Part shown: positions 16,654 to 24,430 of the stretch, in pieces | Layout of the letters: each line of letters begins with the position of its first letter | Numbering within the stretch: position 1 is the stretch's first letter | Origin: an uncultured Clostridium sp. | GTDB lineage: Bacteria; Bacillota; Clostridia; Lachnospirales; Lachnospiraceae | DNA: 64,000 bases | Reading direction: 5' to 3' | Assembly: GCF_900547735.1 (NCBI RefSeq) | Contig: NZ_URHZ01000019.1 | Coordinates: forward strand, 12,831-76,830 | The notes under the pieces: model-generated | Database searches by the model: none | What the model was told of the DNA's origin: nothing | The model's input: only the letters and a program-made list of their open reading frames with translations | Translations under genes and position numbers: made by a program

Positions 16654-17472
16654 CTATTGTGACTCCTTTTCTATATAAACATTCTGTATTATTTTAACAA
16701 ACTCTTCTTTTTCCATGACTCCAGTTAAATAGTAATACGAATTTCCTATAATTATCTCTGAACTGTACTCAATATCTCCTGTTTTCCTCTGTGCTTTTTG
16801 AATTTCCACTTCTCTATTCAGCCATTTATTATAAACATCTTCTTTTTCTTTAAATTTTCTATCAGAAATAATGTTTACAGAATTCTCAGAATCTTTAGTT
16901 GTTTGCACGATGTCAAAGGAATTACCTTTATAATCAAAAATCATCGTCGCCATTTCACCATTAATTATTGTCTTTTGATAAATTAGCTCTGGTGGTACTT
17001 GATCCAACCGTATGACATTTATTCCTGTTTTCTCACTTATCTCATTATAAGCTTCTTCTAATCTGCCAGCATCAGTCTTGTTTTTATCATTATCTATAAC
17101 TACATCACTCCTAAAACTCGGCCTAACCGTCTTCCTATAAACAAAGTACTTCTTAGCCCCAGCAGTTATAGTCGTCGCCAATAAAATCATCACGACAACT
17201 CCCGCCACCATAGCAACTTTAAAAATCGGCTTAAGCCTGCGTATCTTCCTGAATTTCTTTTCAGGAGTGCTATCCCTGGTGTATCTTGGCTCTATTTTTT
17301 CCAGCAACCGTTCAAAACCATCTTCTGGTTCCGGAGGTATCTGGCTATCGTCTATTTCAGTCTGTGCGCGCTGAAACCTCTCCAGGAGCGTTTTATCGTC
17401 CATTCTAAATGACTCTTTCAGAAGCTGATCCAAATCATATTCTGTTTTGTGTCTGTCCCGGTCCTTGCTCAC
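16654..17472 (-). CDS. DUF4367 membrane-anchored protein (anti-sigma-like)
   Basis: The product is 272 residues from a GTG start with GGAGG upstream. A cytoplasmic N-terminus of about 90 residues is followed by one membrane segment (about 92-110, VAMVAGVVVMILLATTITAG) and an outer domain ending in a DUF4367-type region. This layout is typical of proteins paired with ECF-like sigma factors in Lachnospiraceae. A sigma gene is present at 18763-19311 on the same strand but separated by murG, which points the other way. Partnership with that sigma factor is inference. Confidence 0.75.
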   Translation of the reverse strand: MSKDRDRHKTEYDLDQLLKESFRMDDKTLLERFQRAQTEIDDSQIPPEPEDGFERLLEKIEPRYTRDSTPEKKFRKIRRLKPIFKVAMVAGVVVMILLATTITAGAKKYFVYRKTVRPSFRSDVVIDNDKNKTDAGRLEEAYNEISEKTGINVIRLDQVPPELIYQKTIINGEMATMIFDYKGNSFDIVQTTKDSENSVNIISDRKFKEKEDVYNKWLNREVEIQKAQRKTGDIEYSSEIIIGNSYYYLTGVMEKEEFVKIIQNVYIEKESQ

Positions 17473-17556
17473 TGTTTGCCTCCTGCTTAATCATAGCTAT
17501 ATGATAATCTCTATTTTTTTCCATGGCTTTTCCCGCCGCTTTCCCTGGCTTTGGGG

Positions 17557-17612
17557 TTGACTTTTTGTCATTTAAGTTTACTATACTAATATAAATATTA
17601 ATTTAGTATAAT
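17557..17612 (+). promoter_or_regulatory. murG promoter region with inverted repeat
   Basis: TTGACT at 17557-17562 and TATACT at 17582-17587 are 19 bases apart, and a second -10-like TATAAT lies at 17607-17612. TATACTAA (17582-17589) and TTAGTATA (17603-17610) form a perfect 8-bp inverted repeat covering the -10 area, so a repressor site is possible. Confidence 0.4.
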
Positions 17613-17705
17613 AGTTTAGTCGTCCTGCGGCCTGTCGCTGCAGACAACATTCCACTGTTCGGAAGTTGCTTATGCCGGACGGTTAAATTTATGGAGGAAA
17701 ACCCT

Positions 17706-18773
17706 ATGAAAAAAATCATCCTGACCGGAGGCGGTACAGCCGGCCATGTAACCCCCAATCTTGCCCTTCTACCCTCTCTTCAAAAAGAAGAATTTGAAGT
17801 GCGTTACGTTGGTTCCTACAATGGGATCGAACGCCGTCTGATTGAGGAAACTGGTATTCCCTATGACGGAATTTCGTCCGGAAAACTCCGCCGTTATTTT
17901 GACATCAAAAATTTCTCTGATCCCCTAAGAGTCCTCAAAGGTTATGCAGAGGCCCTGAAAATTATAAAAAAATTCAAACCTGACGTTGTATTTTCAAAAG
18001 GGGGGTTTGTAGCCGTCCCCGTAGTCTTAGCCGCCAGGCATCATAAAATCCCCGTGATTATACACGAATCCGATATGACACCCGGCCTGGCCAATAAAAT
18101 ATGTATTCCTTCTGCTAAAAAAGTTTGTTGTAATTTTCCTGAAACATTGAAGTATCTCCCTGAAGACAAAGCTGTGTTAACCGGCTCTCCTATTCGTGAA
18201 GAGCTCTTAAGCGGTGATCGCCTGGCTGGGCTGCAATATACCCACCTGTCCTCCAGCCTTCCGATTATTCTGGTAATTGGAGGCAGTCTCGGTTCTGTAA
18301 CCGTAAATCAGGCGGTCCGCAGCATTCTTCCTGAACTGTTAGAGCATTTCCAGATTATACATATCTGTGGCAAAGGTAATCTGGATGAAAGTCTGATCGG
18401 CAAAGAAGGTTATGTTCAGTATGAGTATGTAGATAAACCACTGAGGCATCTCCTTGCTGCTGCTGATCTTGTTCTTTCCAGAGCGGGGGCAAATTCTATC
18501 TGTGAAATTCTCGCTCTCAGAAAACCGAATATTCTGATTCCGCTTTCCGCCGCCGCCAGCCGCGGAGATCAAATCCTGAATGCCAATTCCTTTGCAAAAC
18601 AGGGCTTTAGCACCGTTCTGGAGGAAGAAGCACTGACAGGCGAATCTCTCCTGCAGGCAATTACCGAAACCTATAAAAACCGCCAGGCCTTTATAGACAA
18701 AATGGCTGAAAGCCAGCTTAATAACGCGGTTTCTACTATCATCAATCTGGTTGATGAATGTATCAACGCTTAA
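17706..18773 (+). CDS. murG: UDP-GlcNAc:undecaprenyl-PP-MurNAc-pentapeptide GlcNAc transferase (orphan MurG)
   Basis: The product is 355 residues from the ATG at 17706 (GGAGG 9 bases upstream; an earlier in-frame ATG at 17691 overlaps that site). MurG makes lipid II from lipid I at the inner face of the membrane. Signatures seen: GGGTAGHVTPN at the start, HESD near 125, a GGSLGSVTVN phosphate loop and SRAGANSICE for UDP-GlcNAc binding. It stands alone, outside any division/cell-wall cluster, as in many Clostridia that carry a second murG. Its 3' end overlaps the convergent sigma gene by 11 bases. Confidence 0.92.
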   Translation: MKKIILTGGGTAGHVTPNLALLPSLQKEEFEVRYVGSYNGIERRLIEETGIPYDGISSGKLRRYFDIKNFSDPLRVLKGYAEALKIIKKFKPDVVFSKGGFVAVPVVLAARHHKIPVIIHESDMTPGLANKICIPSAKKVCCNFPETLKYLPEDKAVLTGSPIREELLSGDRLAGLQYTHLSSSLPIILVIGGSLGSVTVNQAVRSILPELLEHFQIIHICGKGNLDESLIGKEGYVQYEYVDKPLRHLLAAADLVLSRAGANSICEILALRKPNILIPLSAAASRGDQILNANSFAKQGFSTVLEEEALTGESLLQAITETYKNRQAFIDKMAESQLNNAVSTIINLVDECINA

Positions 18774-19311
18774 AATAGCCGTCATCAATCAAACCGGCTT
18801 CCAGAATTCTTTTGCGCAACTCTTTTCTGGCTCTTGACAACCGGGTTCGGCAAACCGTTCCCGGTATGTTCAGGATTTCGCATGTCTCCTCTGTCGACAA
18901 TTCCTGTATTACTCTGAGAAGAATTACATCACGCCAATCCTTCTTCATACCCTCTACAAGTTTCCATATTTCACGGTACATTTCATTATCCATAATATAG
19001 GTTAATGTATCAGCTCCAAGCAGTTTGGTCATAAACAGAAATTCCTCGTCCTGAGCGTCGATGCTCGTTACACACCGGGAATTCTTTCTGTAACAATCTC
19101 TCCATCTGCTGTATAATATCTTGATAAGTATGGTTGTCTTCAGTTTCGCATCCCAATCCATTGGATAACGATAGTAATATCCCATGATTGTATCATGCAC
19201 TATATCTTCAATGTCATCATAATGTACGCCTATACTGGCGGCAAACCTTTTCAGTGGAACAGAGTAGTCTTCGTAAAGTTCCTTTAAAAGCCTGCGTTCA
19301 TCCTGCCGCAT
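18763..19311 (-). CDS. RNA polymerase sigma-70 family factor (ECF-like)
   Basis: The product is 182 residues. Region 2 is recognisable around 20-60 (DYSVPLKRFAASIGVHYDDIEDIVHDTI, shortened here by the usual acidic motif) and region 4 at about 115-175 (DWRDVILLRVIQELSTEETCEIL, then an RLSRARKEL helix). AGGAG lies before the ATG at 19311. It begins 9 bases after the HIT gene, so it is the last gene of a rhomboid-HIT-sigma operon. Its target genes are unknown. The DUF4367 protein beyond murG is a candidate regulator partner. Confidence 0.85.
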   Translation of the reverse strand: MRQDERRLLKELYEDYSVPLKRFAASIGVHYDDIEDIVHDTIMGYYYRYPMDWDAKLKTTILIKILYSRWRDCYRKNSRCVTSIDAQDEEFLFMTKLLGADTLTYIMDNEMYREIWKLVEGMKKDWRDVILLRVIQELSTEETCEILNIPGTVCRTRLSRARKELRKRILEAGLIDDGYFKR

Positions 19312-19320
19312 ACATGTCTC

Positions 19321-19743
19321 CTATGATTTCATTGCTTCTTTTAAGCTGTTACTAATTTCAGCAAGTTCCGTTGAATCAGCATTCCCCGGTGTCCAGGTAA
19401 CCATAGCCGGTCCGCCTTCGTATCTTGGAATGATATGCACATGAAAATGAAAAACTGTCTGTCCTGCTGTCTCCCCATTATTCTGCACCACATTAAATCC
19501 TGAACATCCCAGAACCTCTTTCATGGCTGCTCCGATTTTACCGGCTAACGGAAGCACCTTTGCTGCGACTGATTCATCCAGTTCACAGAGATCTTTATAA
19601 TGTTCTTTTGGCAAGATCAGGGCATGTCCCCTGGATGCCGGACCTAGATCCAGAATTACTCTAAAGTCTGAATCCTCGTACACTGTGGCTGATGGTATCT
19701 CCCCTCCTGCGATTTTGCAAAAAATGCAATTGTTATCTGTCAT
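19321..19743 (-). CDS. HIT-family nucleotide-binding hydrolase
   Basis: The product is 140 residues from the ATG at 19743 with AAGGAG upstream (GTG codons at 19749 and 19752 are alternatives). The zinc-site-like CIFCKI start and the histidine triad HFHVHIIPR near the C-terminus define HIT proteins of the Hinta/PKCI type, which hydrolyse nucleoside phosphoramidates and related adenylates. It starts 2 bases after the rhomboid stop and is followed by the sigma gene. Physiological substrate unknown. Confidence 0.92.
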   Translation of the reverse strand: MTDNNCIFCKIAGGEIPSATVYEDSDFRVILDLGPASRGHALILPKEHYKDLCELDESVAAKVLPLAGKIGAAMKEVLGCSGFNVVQNNGETAGQTVFHFHVHIIPRYEGGPAMVTWTPGNADSTELAEISNSLKEAMKS

Positions 19744-19745
19744 TT

Positions 19746-20375
19746 TCACCACTCCTTATTTTCTGCATTATATATGCATCTTTTATTTTTACTGGGCTTT
19801 CTGTAGAATATCATGCCCAGAAAAATACCAATTATCAGGCCGCCCACATGTGCAGCATTGTCTACTCCAACACTTGTAAATCCATGATAAAGTGTTACTG
19901 CAACCAGTATCATCAACTGCTGTGTGCTCAGGTCTTCCAGACGTCCCTTGTTTACAGCCACAGCATACACAAGTCCGCCTACAACACCAAAAATAGCCCC
20001 CGAGGCTCCAGCCGAGACAACATAAGCCCCTCTACCTATGTTGACAGCCAAAGACACGATATTGGCCCCTACACCACATAACAGGTAAAATATCAGATAT
20101 TTTACCTTGCCCAACGCCCGTTCCAGGTTGTCCCCAAGAACGAATAAAACCAACATATTATTGATCAGGTGGCCAATTCCAAAATGCATAAAAACAGAAG
20201 TGAGCAGTCTGTAATATTCCTTATACCGTAATATAAGAGGTGCGTACATGGCGCCCCGCTCAACCATAAACCCCGTATTTAATGTAGAGCCTGTTATCTC
20301 CAGGAAAAGAAAATAAATCACGTTAACCGCTATAATAGTTCCGTTGACATATGCTTTTTTTCTATAATTATTCAT
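19746..20375 (-). CDS. Rhomboid-family intramembrane serine protease
   Basis: The product is 209 residues from the ATG at 20375 (AAGGA upstream). It has six hydrophobic segments. The catalytic Ser is in GASGAIFG, the catalytic His in AAHVGGLIIG, and an HFGIGHLINNM segment carries the conserved HxxxxHxxxN. These features indicate an active membrane protease that cuts single-pass membrane proteins. First gene of a rhomboid-HIT-sigma operon; a membrane-anchored partner of the sigma factor would be an attractive target, but this is speculation. Confidence 0.92.
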   Translation of the reverse strand: MNNYRKKAYVNGTIIAVNVIYFLFLEITGSTLNTGFMVERGAMYAPLILRYKEYYRLLTSVFMHFGIGHLINNMLVLFVLGDNLERALGKVKYLIFYLLCGVGANIVSLAVNIGRGAYVVSAGASGAIFGVVGGLVYAVAVNKGRLEDLSTQQLMILVAVTLYHGFTSVGVDNAAHVGGLIIGIFLGMIFYRKPSKNKRCIYNAENKEW

Positions 20376-20472
20376 ATTGGCACATCCTTCAATGGCACTA
20401 TTATAGCACAGCAATTACCGTTCTTCTATGGTATTTTTGAAAAACTCCGTATTGATGTAAATCGACATTTTT

Positions 20473-22356
20473 CTACATCTTTTTTAAGTTATCTGTAACG
20501 CTTTTTTGACCCTGTTGCATTTCTGCGAACCGGTATTTTACCTCTGCAATTGCAATGATATCGCCGTCACGGATACTCACTGTCTCGTTCGCCTGAAGCT
20601 TATATCCCTCCACCGCCGTTCCATTGGTCGAATTTAAATCCGTTACGATGTATACGCCCTCCCTTTTGTCAATCCTCAGATGCAGTCTGCTTACCGTGGG
20701 ACGAGACAGACAAAAGTCCGCCAGTTCAGCATGTTTCCCAATTACAAATGGCAGGTAGGGTATCTCAATGCTGTTCTCATTCTCCCCCATACTCACAAGA
20801 ACCGGGCCGGCTGACTGCCCGGTATTCTCCGAAAGAAGGGCCGTCCCCTCCTCCCGGGAATGCTGCTCCTCCCGTTTTCTTTCTTCCATCATTCTCTGAC
20901 GGTATTCCTCCTCACTTTCAGGGCAAAGGCGGAACTCATTCCCCGCCACTGCATCCTGTTCGTCATACCTAATCTTATCTCCTGCTTTTTCTGTTTTTTT
21001 TCCGGTCATCCGGTGAACAGGACTATTATTTAAAATTTTAGAGTGCCCTACCCCCGGCTCTTCTTTAACATGTGCCGACAAAAACTTCATAAGAAAAATA
21101 ATCATCGCACCTGCTGCAAGCCAAACCCCATATCTTCTAATCCCCTCTGTTCCGGTAAAATACCATACCCCTAGCTCTGCTCCTGATAAAAAAACTAAAA
21201 TCTGCAGAAAATCTTTTATCCTGATGCGGCCTCGGCCTTGTTCCCGTTTTTCTCCATCCTGCATGTTTTTTTGGTCTTTCTTTACCCGCTCCTGTCTTCC
21301 AGTTTTGTTTTTCTTCGTATGGCATTTTTCATTTTCGGGATATCCCGTGCAGAATCCTCTCTGACGGGGTGATGGCATATAGGAATCTTCCATATGAGGT
21401 GATTTCGTTTGAGAAGGTTTCATATACGCAGCTTCCGTATAAGGTGTTTCCATATATAGTTCTTCCTCATATGATTTTTCCGGATATGATTTTTTCGCAT
21501 AGACATTTTCCGTATAAGGTTCTCCCACATAAGATCTTTCTGAAAAAAGTCCTTTTGTATAAAGTCCCTCTATACCTGATTCTTCCTTACCTGAGCCAGC
21601 TAAATAAGCTCCTTTCATATAAGTTCCTGCTCCACAAGAACCTCTCATATGTGATGCTTGTGAATATATTTCACTGTCCTGCTTCCGGGCTTCATATTCC
21701 TCTGTGTCATGCTCCTCAAAACTGTATTCCGGCAAACAGGCATCTCCATCCCGTCCTGGTTGCCCGGGACCGCCTCTTTTTACCACGCCGCTTTCTCTAC
21801 ATTTTCCAAAAACAGAATCCCCGGTTCCTGTCAGGTGCCTCAGCAGATCCGCCATTCCATAGTTCTCCCGCAGGCTCTCCTGATAAAGGTTGTAAGCCAT
21901 GACTACGCCTTCCCTGTCCTGGTGATTTATCTTCTCCAGCAGGTATTGTAAAAGTCCAGAAAGAACTTCGGGAAAATTACAGGAATACCCGGGCAGGAGG
22001 CAGAGATAGACCGTGAAACTGTCGGGATCAATATAGATAAAGTCCGGATCCAGGAGTAATTGTTCTTCTTTCAGGAGATATTCCTCTATTTTCACCGTTA
22101 CTGCAGAAATTCCCAGCAAAAGGGAGCGGAGTTCTCCTCCGCTTATTTTTCTCTGTTCCAGCAGCCTTTTTAATGGCTGCTTCGACGTTATCTCATAATA
22201 AAATTCCCTTTTTTCCTCATACTGCCTTACTCTGAACTTTAACAGACCTTTAATGGCATTTGCCGCAAGCATGCGGCACTCATATCCCCCTCCCTGGCCG
22301 GGGGCATCCAATATCATGTAGTTATGATTTACCTCTCTCTGATAACGAACTTCCAC
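20473..22356 (-). CDS. DUF6382 and FHA-domain protein, distal gene of the tad operon
   Basis: The product is 627 residues. Residues 1-180 match the DUF6382 N-terminus found in Lachnospiraceae tad loci. Residues about 225-330 are a degenerate Tyr-rich repeat with a Tyr every 6-8 residues (for example SYVGEPYTENVYAKKSY). Two membrane segments follow at about 378-425, then a charged linker and a C-terminal FHA domain (about 530-610) with IGK, SRLHLRI and DLNSTNGT. FHA domains bind phosphothreonine, so the protein may link the pilus machine to Ser/Thr kinase signalling. It starts 15 bases after the last TadE-like gene. Confidence 0.85.
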   Translation of the reverse strand: MEVRYQREVNHNYMILDAPGQGGGYECRMLAANAIKGLLKFRVRQYEEKREFYYEITSKQPLKRLLEQRKISGGELRSLLLGISAVTVKIEEYLLKEEQLLLDPDFIYIDPDSFTVYLCLLPGYSCNFPEVLSGLLQYLLEKINHQDREGVVMAYNLYQESLRENYGMADLLRHLTGTGDSVFGKCRESGVVKRGGPGQPGRDGDACLPEYSFEEHDTEEYEARKQDSEIYSQASHMRGSCGAGTYMKGAYLAGSGKEESGIEGLYTKGLFSERSYVGEPYTENVYAKKSYPEKSYEEELYMETPYTEAAYMKPSQTKSPHMEDSYMPSPRQRGFCTGYPENEKCHTKKNKTGRQERVKKDQKNMQDGEKREQGRGRIRIKDFLQILVFLSGAELGVWYFTGTEGIRRYGVWLAAGAMIIFLMKFLSAHVKEEPGVGHSKILNNSPVHRMTGKKTEKAGDKIRYDEQDAVAGNEFRLCPESEEEYRQRMMEERKREEQHSREEGTALLSENTGQSAGPVLVSMGENENSIEIPYLPFVIGKHAELADFCLSRPTVSRLHLRIDKREGVYIVTDLNSTNGTAVEGYKLQANETVSIRDGDIIAIAEVKYRFAEMQQGQKSVTDNLKKM

Positions 22357-22371
22357 CTGTCATTCCCCCAC

Positions 22372-22899
22372 CTAAACTCCGGCTGCCCTGAGCAGCCGGA
22401 GAAAATTCTCAGGATCAAATTTTTTAACCGATATATTTGTCTCTGTTTCCCCCCCTGCCTCACCTTCAAGTCTGTGTCCCGCATCCCTCAAAGCAATGCG
22501 GCCCCCTCCGCACCAAAAATAGCCCCGGTAATCCTGCTGTGTCCGGCTCTCCAACTCCCGCTCCGACTGTCCTTCCTCCTCTTCCTCCAAATGGACATAC
22601 CGTTCCAGCGCTTCCTGTAAAACCATATTTCCAACCACACGCGCATGAATCTCGAATACGCCCGTTAGCAGCGATGCAATGAACAGGAACATGGCTGACA
22701 TGACCAGGGCCGCTTCCACAGTGAGACTTGCTTCCAGACATAGAATCCCGGTTTCTAATCCTGTATTTTTTATTCTCCCTGCTTTTTTATTTACTTGTTT
22801 ATTTATTTGTTTATTTATTTGATTCTTTATTCGCTCCTTGTTTTGATTCTTTATTCGCTCCTTGTTTTGATTCATCATTTTATTCTTGTTTTTTACCAT
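22372..22899 (-). CDS. TadE-like pseudopilin with repetitive N-terminal tail
   Basis: The product is 175 residues from the ATG at 22899 (GGGGGAG 8 bases upstream). A very basic, Asn/Lys/Gln-rich tail of about 45 residues contains two copies of NKERIKNQ and two of INKQ, reflecting 24- and 12-base direct repeats in the DNA. It is followed by LEASLTVEAALVMSAMFL, the TadE-like pilin segment also present in the gene at 23376. The rest is a short outer domain. Likely a minor pilin or assembly factor of the tad pilus. No glycine precedes the motif, so the processing site is unclear. Confidence 0.8.
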   Translation of the reverse strand: MVKNKNKMMNQNKERIKNQNKERIKNQINKQINKQVNKKAGRIKNTGLETGILCLEASLTVEAALVMSAMFLFIASLLTGVFEIHARVVGNMVLQEALERYVHLEEEEEGQSERELESRTQQDYRGYFWCGGGRIALRDAGHRLEGEAGGETETNISVKKFDPENFLRLLRAAGV

Positions 22900-22926
22900 A
22901 GTATTAACTCCCCCCTTAAGCACCGC

Positions 22927-23361
22927 CTATCCCACCGCTATCCTGCAAAACATCAGCCACAACCAGGCGGGGATAACAAATGGAATGAACGGCAGGCGCA
23001 TTTTTCCGGCATTGATGCCGTGGGTAAAACCCCAGGCCGCCATTCCCAGACTGCATGTTCCACAGAACAGAACACTGCAGATAAAAAGTGTAACCGTCTG
23101 TGATAAACCAAGATAACAGGCGGACACGATAAAAAAACAGCCGTCCCCGGCTCCGGCGGCCCCTCCTGTACAGACGGTCAGGAGCAGCAGCAAAATACCG
23201 GGCAAAAATGCCGCCATTCCTGCCCATCCGTTTTCCGTACCGGAAAACAGGCTCAAGAGTCCCGCGCATCCGAACACACCCAAAGTCCACAAGGGAATCT
23301 TTTTTATCTTCAGATCATACCAGGCAGACATCAGTAAAAATATGCTGTATATCAGTTCCAT
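22927..23361 (-). CDS. Prepilin peptidase, A24 family (second copy in the locus)
   Basis: The product is 144 residues from the ATG at 23361 (GGGGG upstream). It has about five membrane segments, with the two aspartates of A24 proteases in AWYDLKIKKIP and GAGDG. It is at the short end of the TadV/CpaA size range. It lies between the two TadE-like genes in the tad operon. A different A24 peptidase heads the operon at 30997, so this copy may serve the TadE-like subunits specifically; that division of labour is inference. Confidence 0.85.
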   Translation of the reverse strand: MELIYSIFLLMSAWYDLKIKKIPLWTLGVFGCAGLLSLFSGTENGWAGMAAFLPGILLLLLTVCTGGAAGAGDGCFFIVSACYLGLSQTVTLFICSVLFCGTCSLGMAAWGFTHGINAGKMRLPFIPFVIPAWLWLMFCRIAVG

Positions 23362-23375
23362 GTACTCATTCCCCC

Positions 23376-24215
23376 CTATTTTTTCCCACAATAAGAACAG
23401 GCCCCCAGATATTCCACCTCGGATAGAGGCACCTTCTGCACATAAAATGCAATTGAAGAACAGTCCTTTCTGCTGTGATAATACTTTCCATTCGGCATTA
23501 CATAAACAGTCGCTCCCGCTCCGGCCCCCTTTCCGCACACACTGCACGGCTTGTAATGAGTCCCGCTGCTGCTGACCTGTTCTCCGATGCTGTCCCACGG
23601 CAATGATGTAATATCGTTCGATATGTAATGACAGTCAGGAGACAGATGATATCTTGTTCTGGTTCTCCCCACATAAACCATAATCTCATTTTGATTCCCC
23701 GCTTGATTCCGGTGGGAGTTTCGTCCTCCTTCACTTCCCGTCCATCCTCTCTTAAAACTCCCGGAGGCCGCGGGAACACTGTCCAGTATGAAAACGCTGA
23801 ATGGCAGCCTGAGCCTGTATTTTGCCTGCAGGCTGATTTCCTCCCCATCTTCTGAGATCGTCGTGCCGGAAAGGTCCAGACTACTGATTCTTCCCTGCCC
23901 GGCTGCTTTTCCGATTTTAACGGCAAGCAGCGTTTTCGCCGCGCCCTCTGCAAAAAATCCTGAAATATCCGAAGAATCTTCCCCGTTTTCTGTGTCAGAG
24001 ATTTCCTCTCCCTTTGAAAGCCGGTAGCGGATATACGCATACTGGCTCATCTCCCTGGCCGTTGTCTCCAATACCATCTGTATTTTTCTCTGCGTATCCA
24101 GCAATTCCATCGGCACCGCTAGAAGTATTACGGTAAATATAAATATAGTAAAGCTTAACGCAGCTTCAACGGTCAGGCTGGCCTCAAAGCAGTTTTCATG
24201 TGTCTTTTCAGTCAC
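23376..24215 (-). CDS. TadE-like pseudopilin with paired Cys/His C-terminal repeats
   Basis: The product is 279 residues from a GTG at 24215 with GGGGGG upstream; an open frame continues further 5' without a ribosome site. The N-terminal FEASLTVEAALSF segment starts a membrane helix like other Firmicutes TadE proteins. After a beta-rich middle part come two related modules: YHLSPDCHYI..HYKPCSVCG (about 210-255) and YYHSRKDCSSI..LGACSYCGK (about 258-279). Each has one Cys followed by a CxxCG, like a zinc or disulfide module. It is followed 14 bases later by a prepilin peptidase gene. Confidence 0.78.
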   Translation of the reverse strand: MTEKTHENCFEASLTVEAALSFTIFIFTVILLAVPMELLDTQRKIQMVLETTAREMSQYAYIRYRLSKGEEISDTENGEDSSDISGFFAEGAAKTLLAVKIGKAAGQGRISSLDLSGTTISEDGEEISLQAKYRLRLPFSVFILDSVPAASGSFKRGWTGSEGGRNSHRNQAGNQNEIMVYVGRTRTRYHLSPDCHYISNDITSLPWDSIGEQVSSSGTHYKPCSVCGKGAGAGATVYVMPNGKYYHSRKDCSSIAFYVQKVPLSEVEYLGACSYCGKK

Positions 24216-24238
24216 TCTTTTTTCACCCCCCTGCCTTT

Positions 24239-24395
24239 CCGGGGCGGAGTGCAACACCCTTTTCAGAATCAGACTATAAGGAATATAATATCCATGGCAT
24301 TCTATATGAAAAGAAGCTCGGAGACTTATCAGGTGTACTTGGAGAGGCACATTTTCTGGGTCTGATTTCTGAAAAGGGCATTGTACTCCGCCCCG
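24239..24395. repeat. 36-bp imperfect inverted repeat inside the tad operon
   Basis: The left arm (24239-24274, begins CCGGGGCGGAGTGCAACA) and right arm (24360-24395, ends TTGTACTCCGCCCCG) are complementary except for about four positions, flanking about 85 bases. The element occupies nearly the whole 215-base gap between the DUF5702 gene and the TadE-like gene. In the mRNA it would fold into a very long hairpin. It may be a MITE-like insertion or an mRNA processing/stability element. Confidence 0.85.
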
Positions 24396-24430
24396 TAATG
24401 ATGCAGCCGACTTCCGGTTCCCCTCTTATC

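Noticed and set aside
20440..20470. Shared TAAATCGACATTTT string near 20457 and 60366 as a Spo0A box
   Set aside because: Only a partial match to TGTCGAA, found twice in AT-rich gaps; too weak to call.
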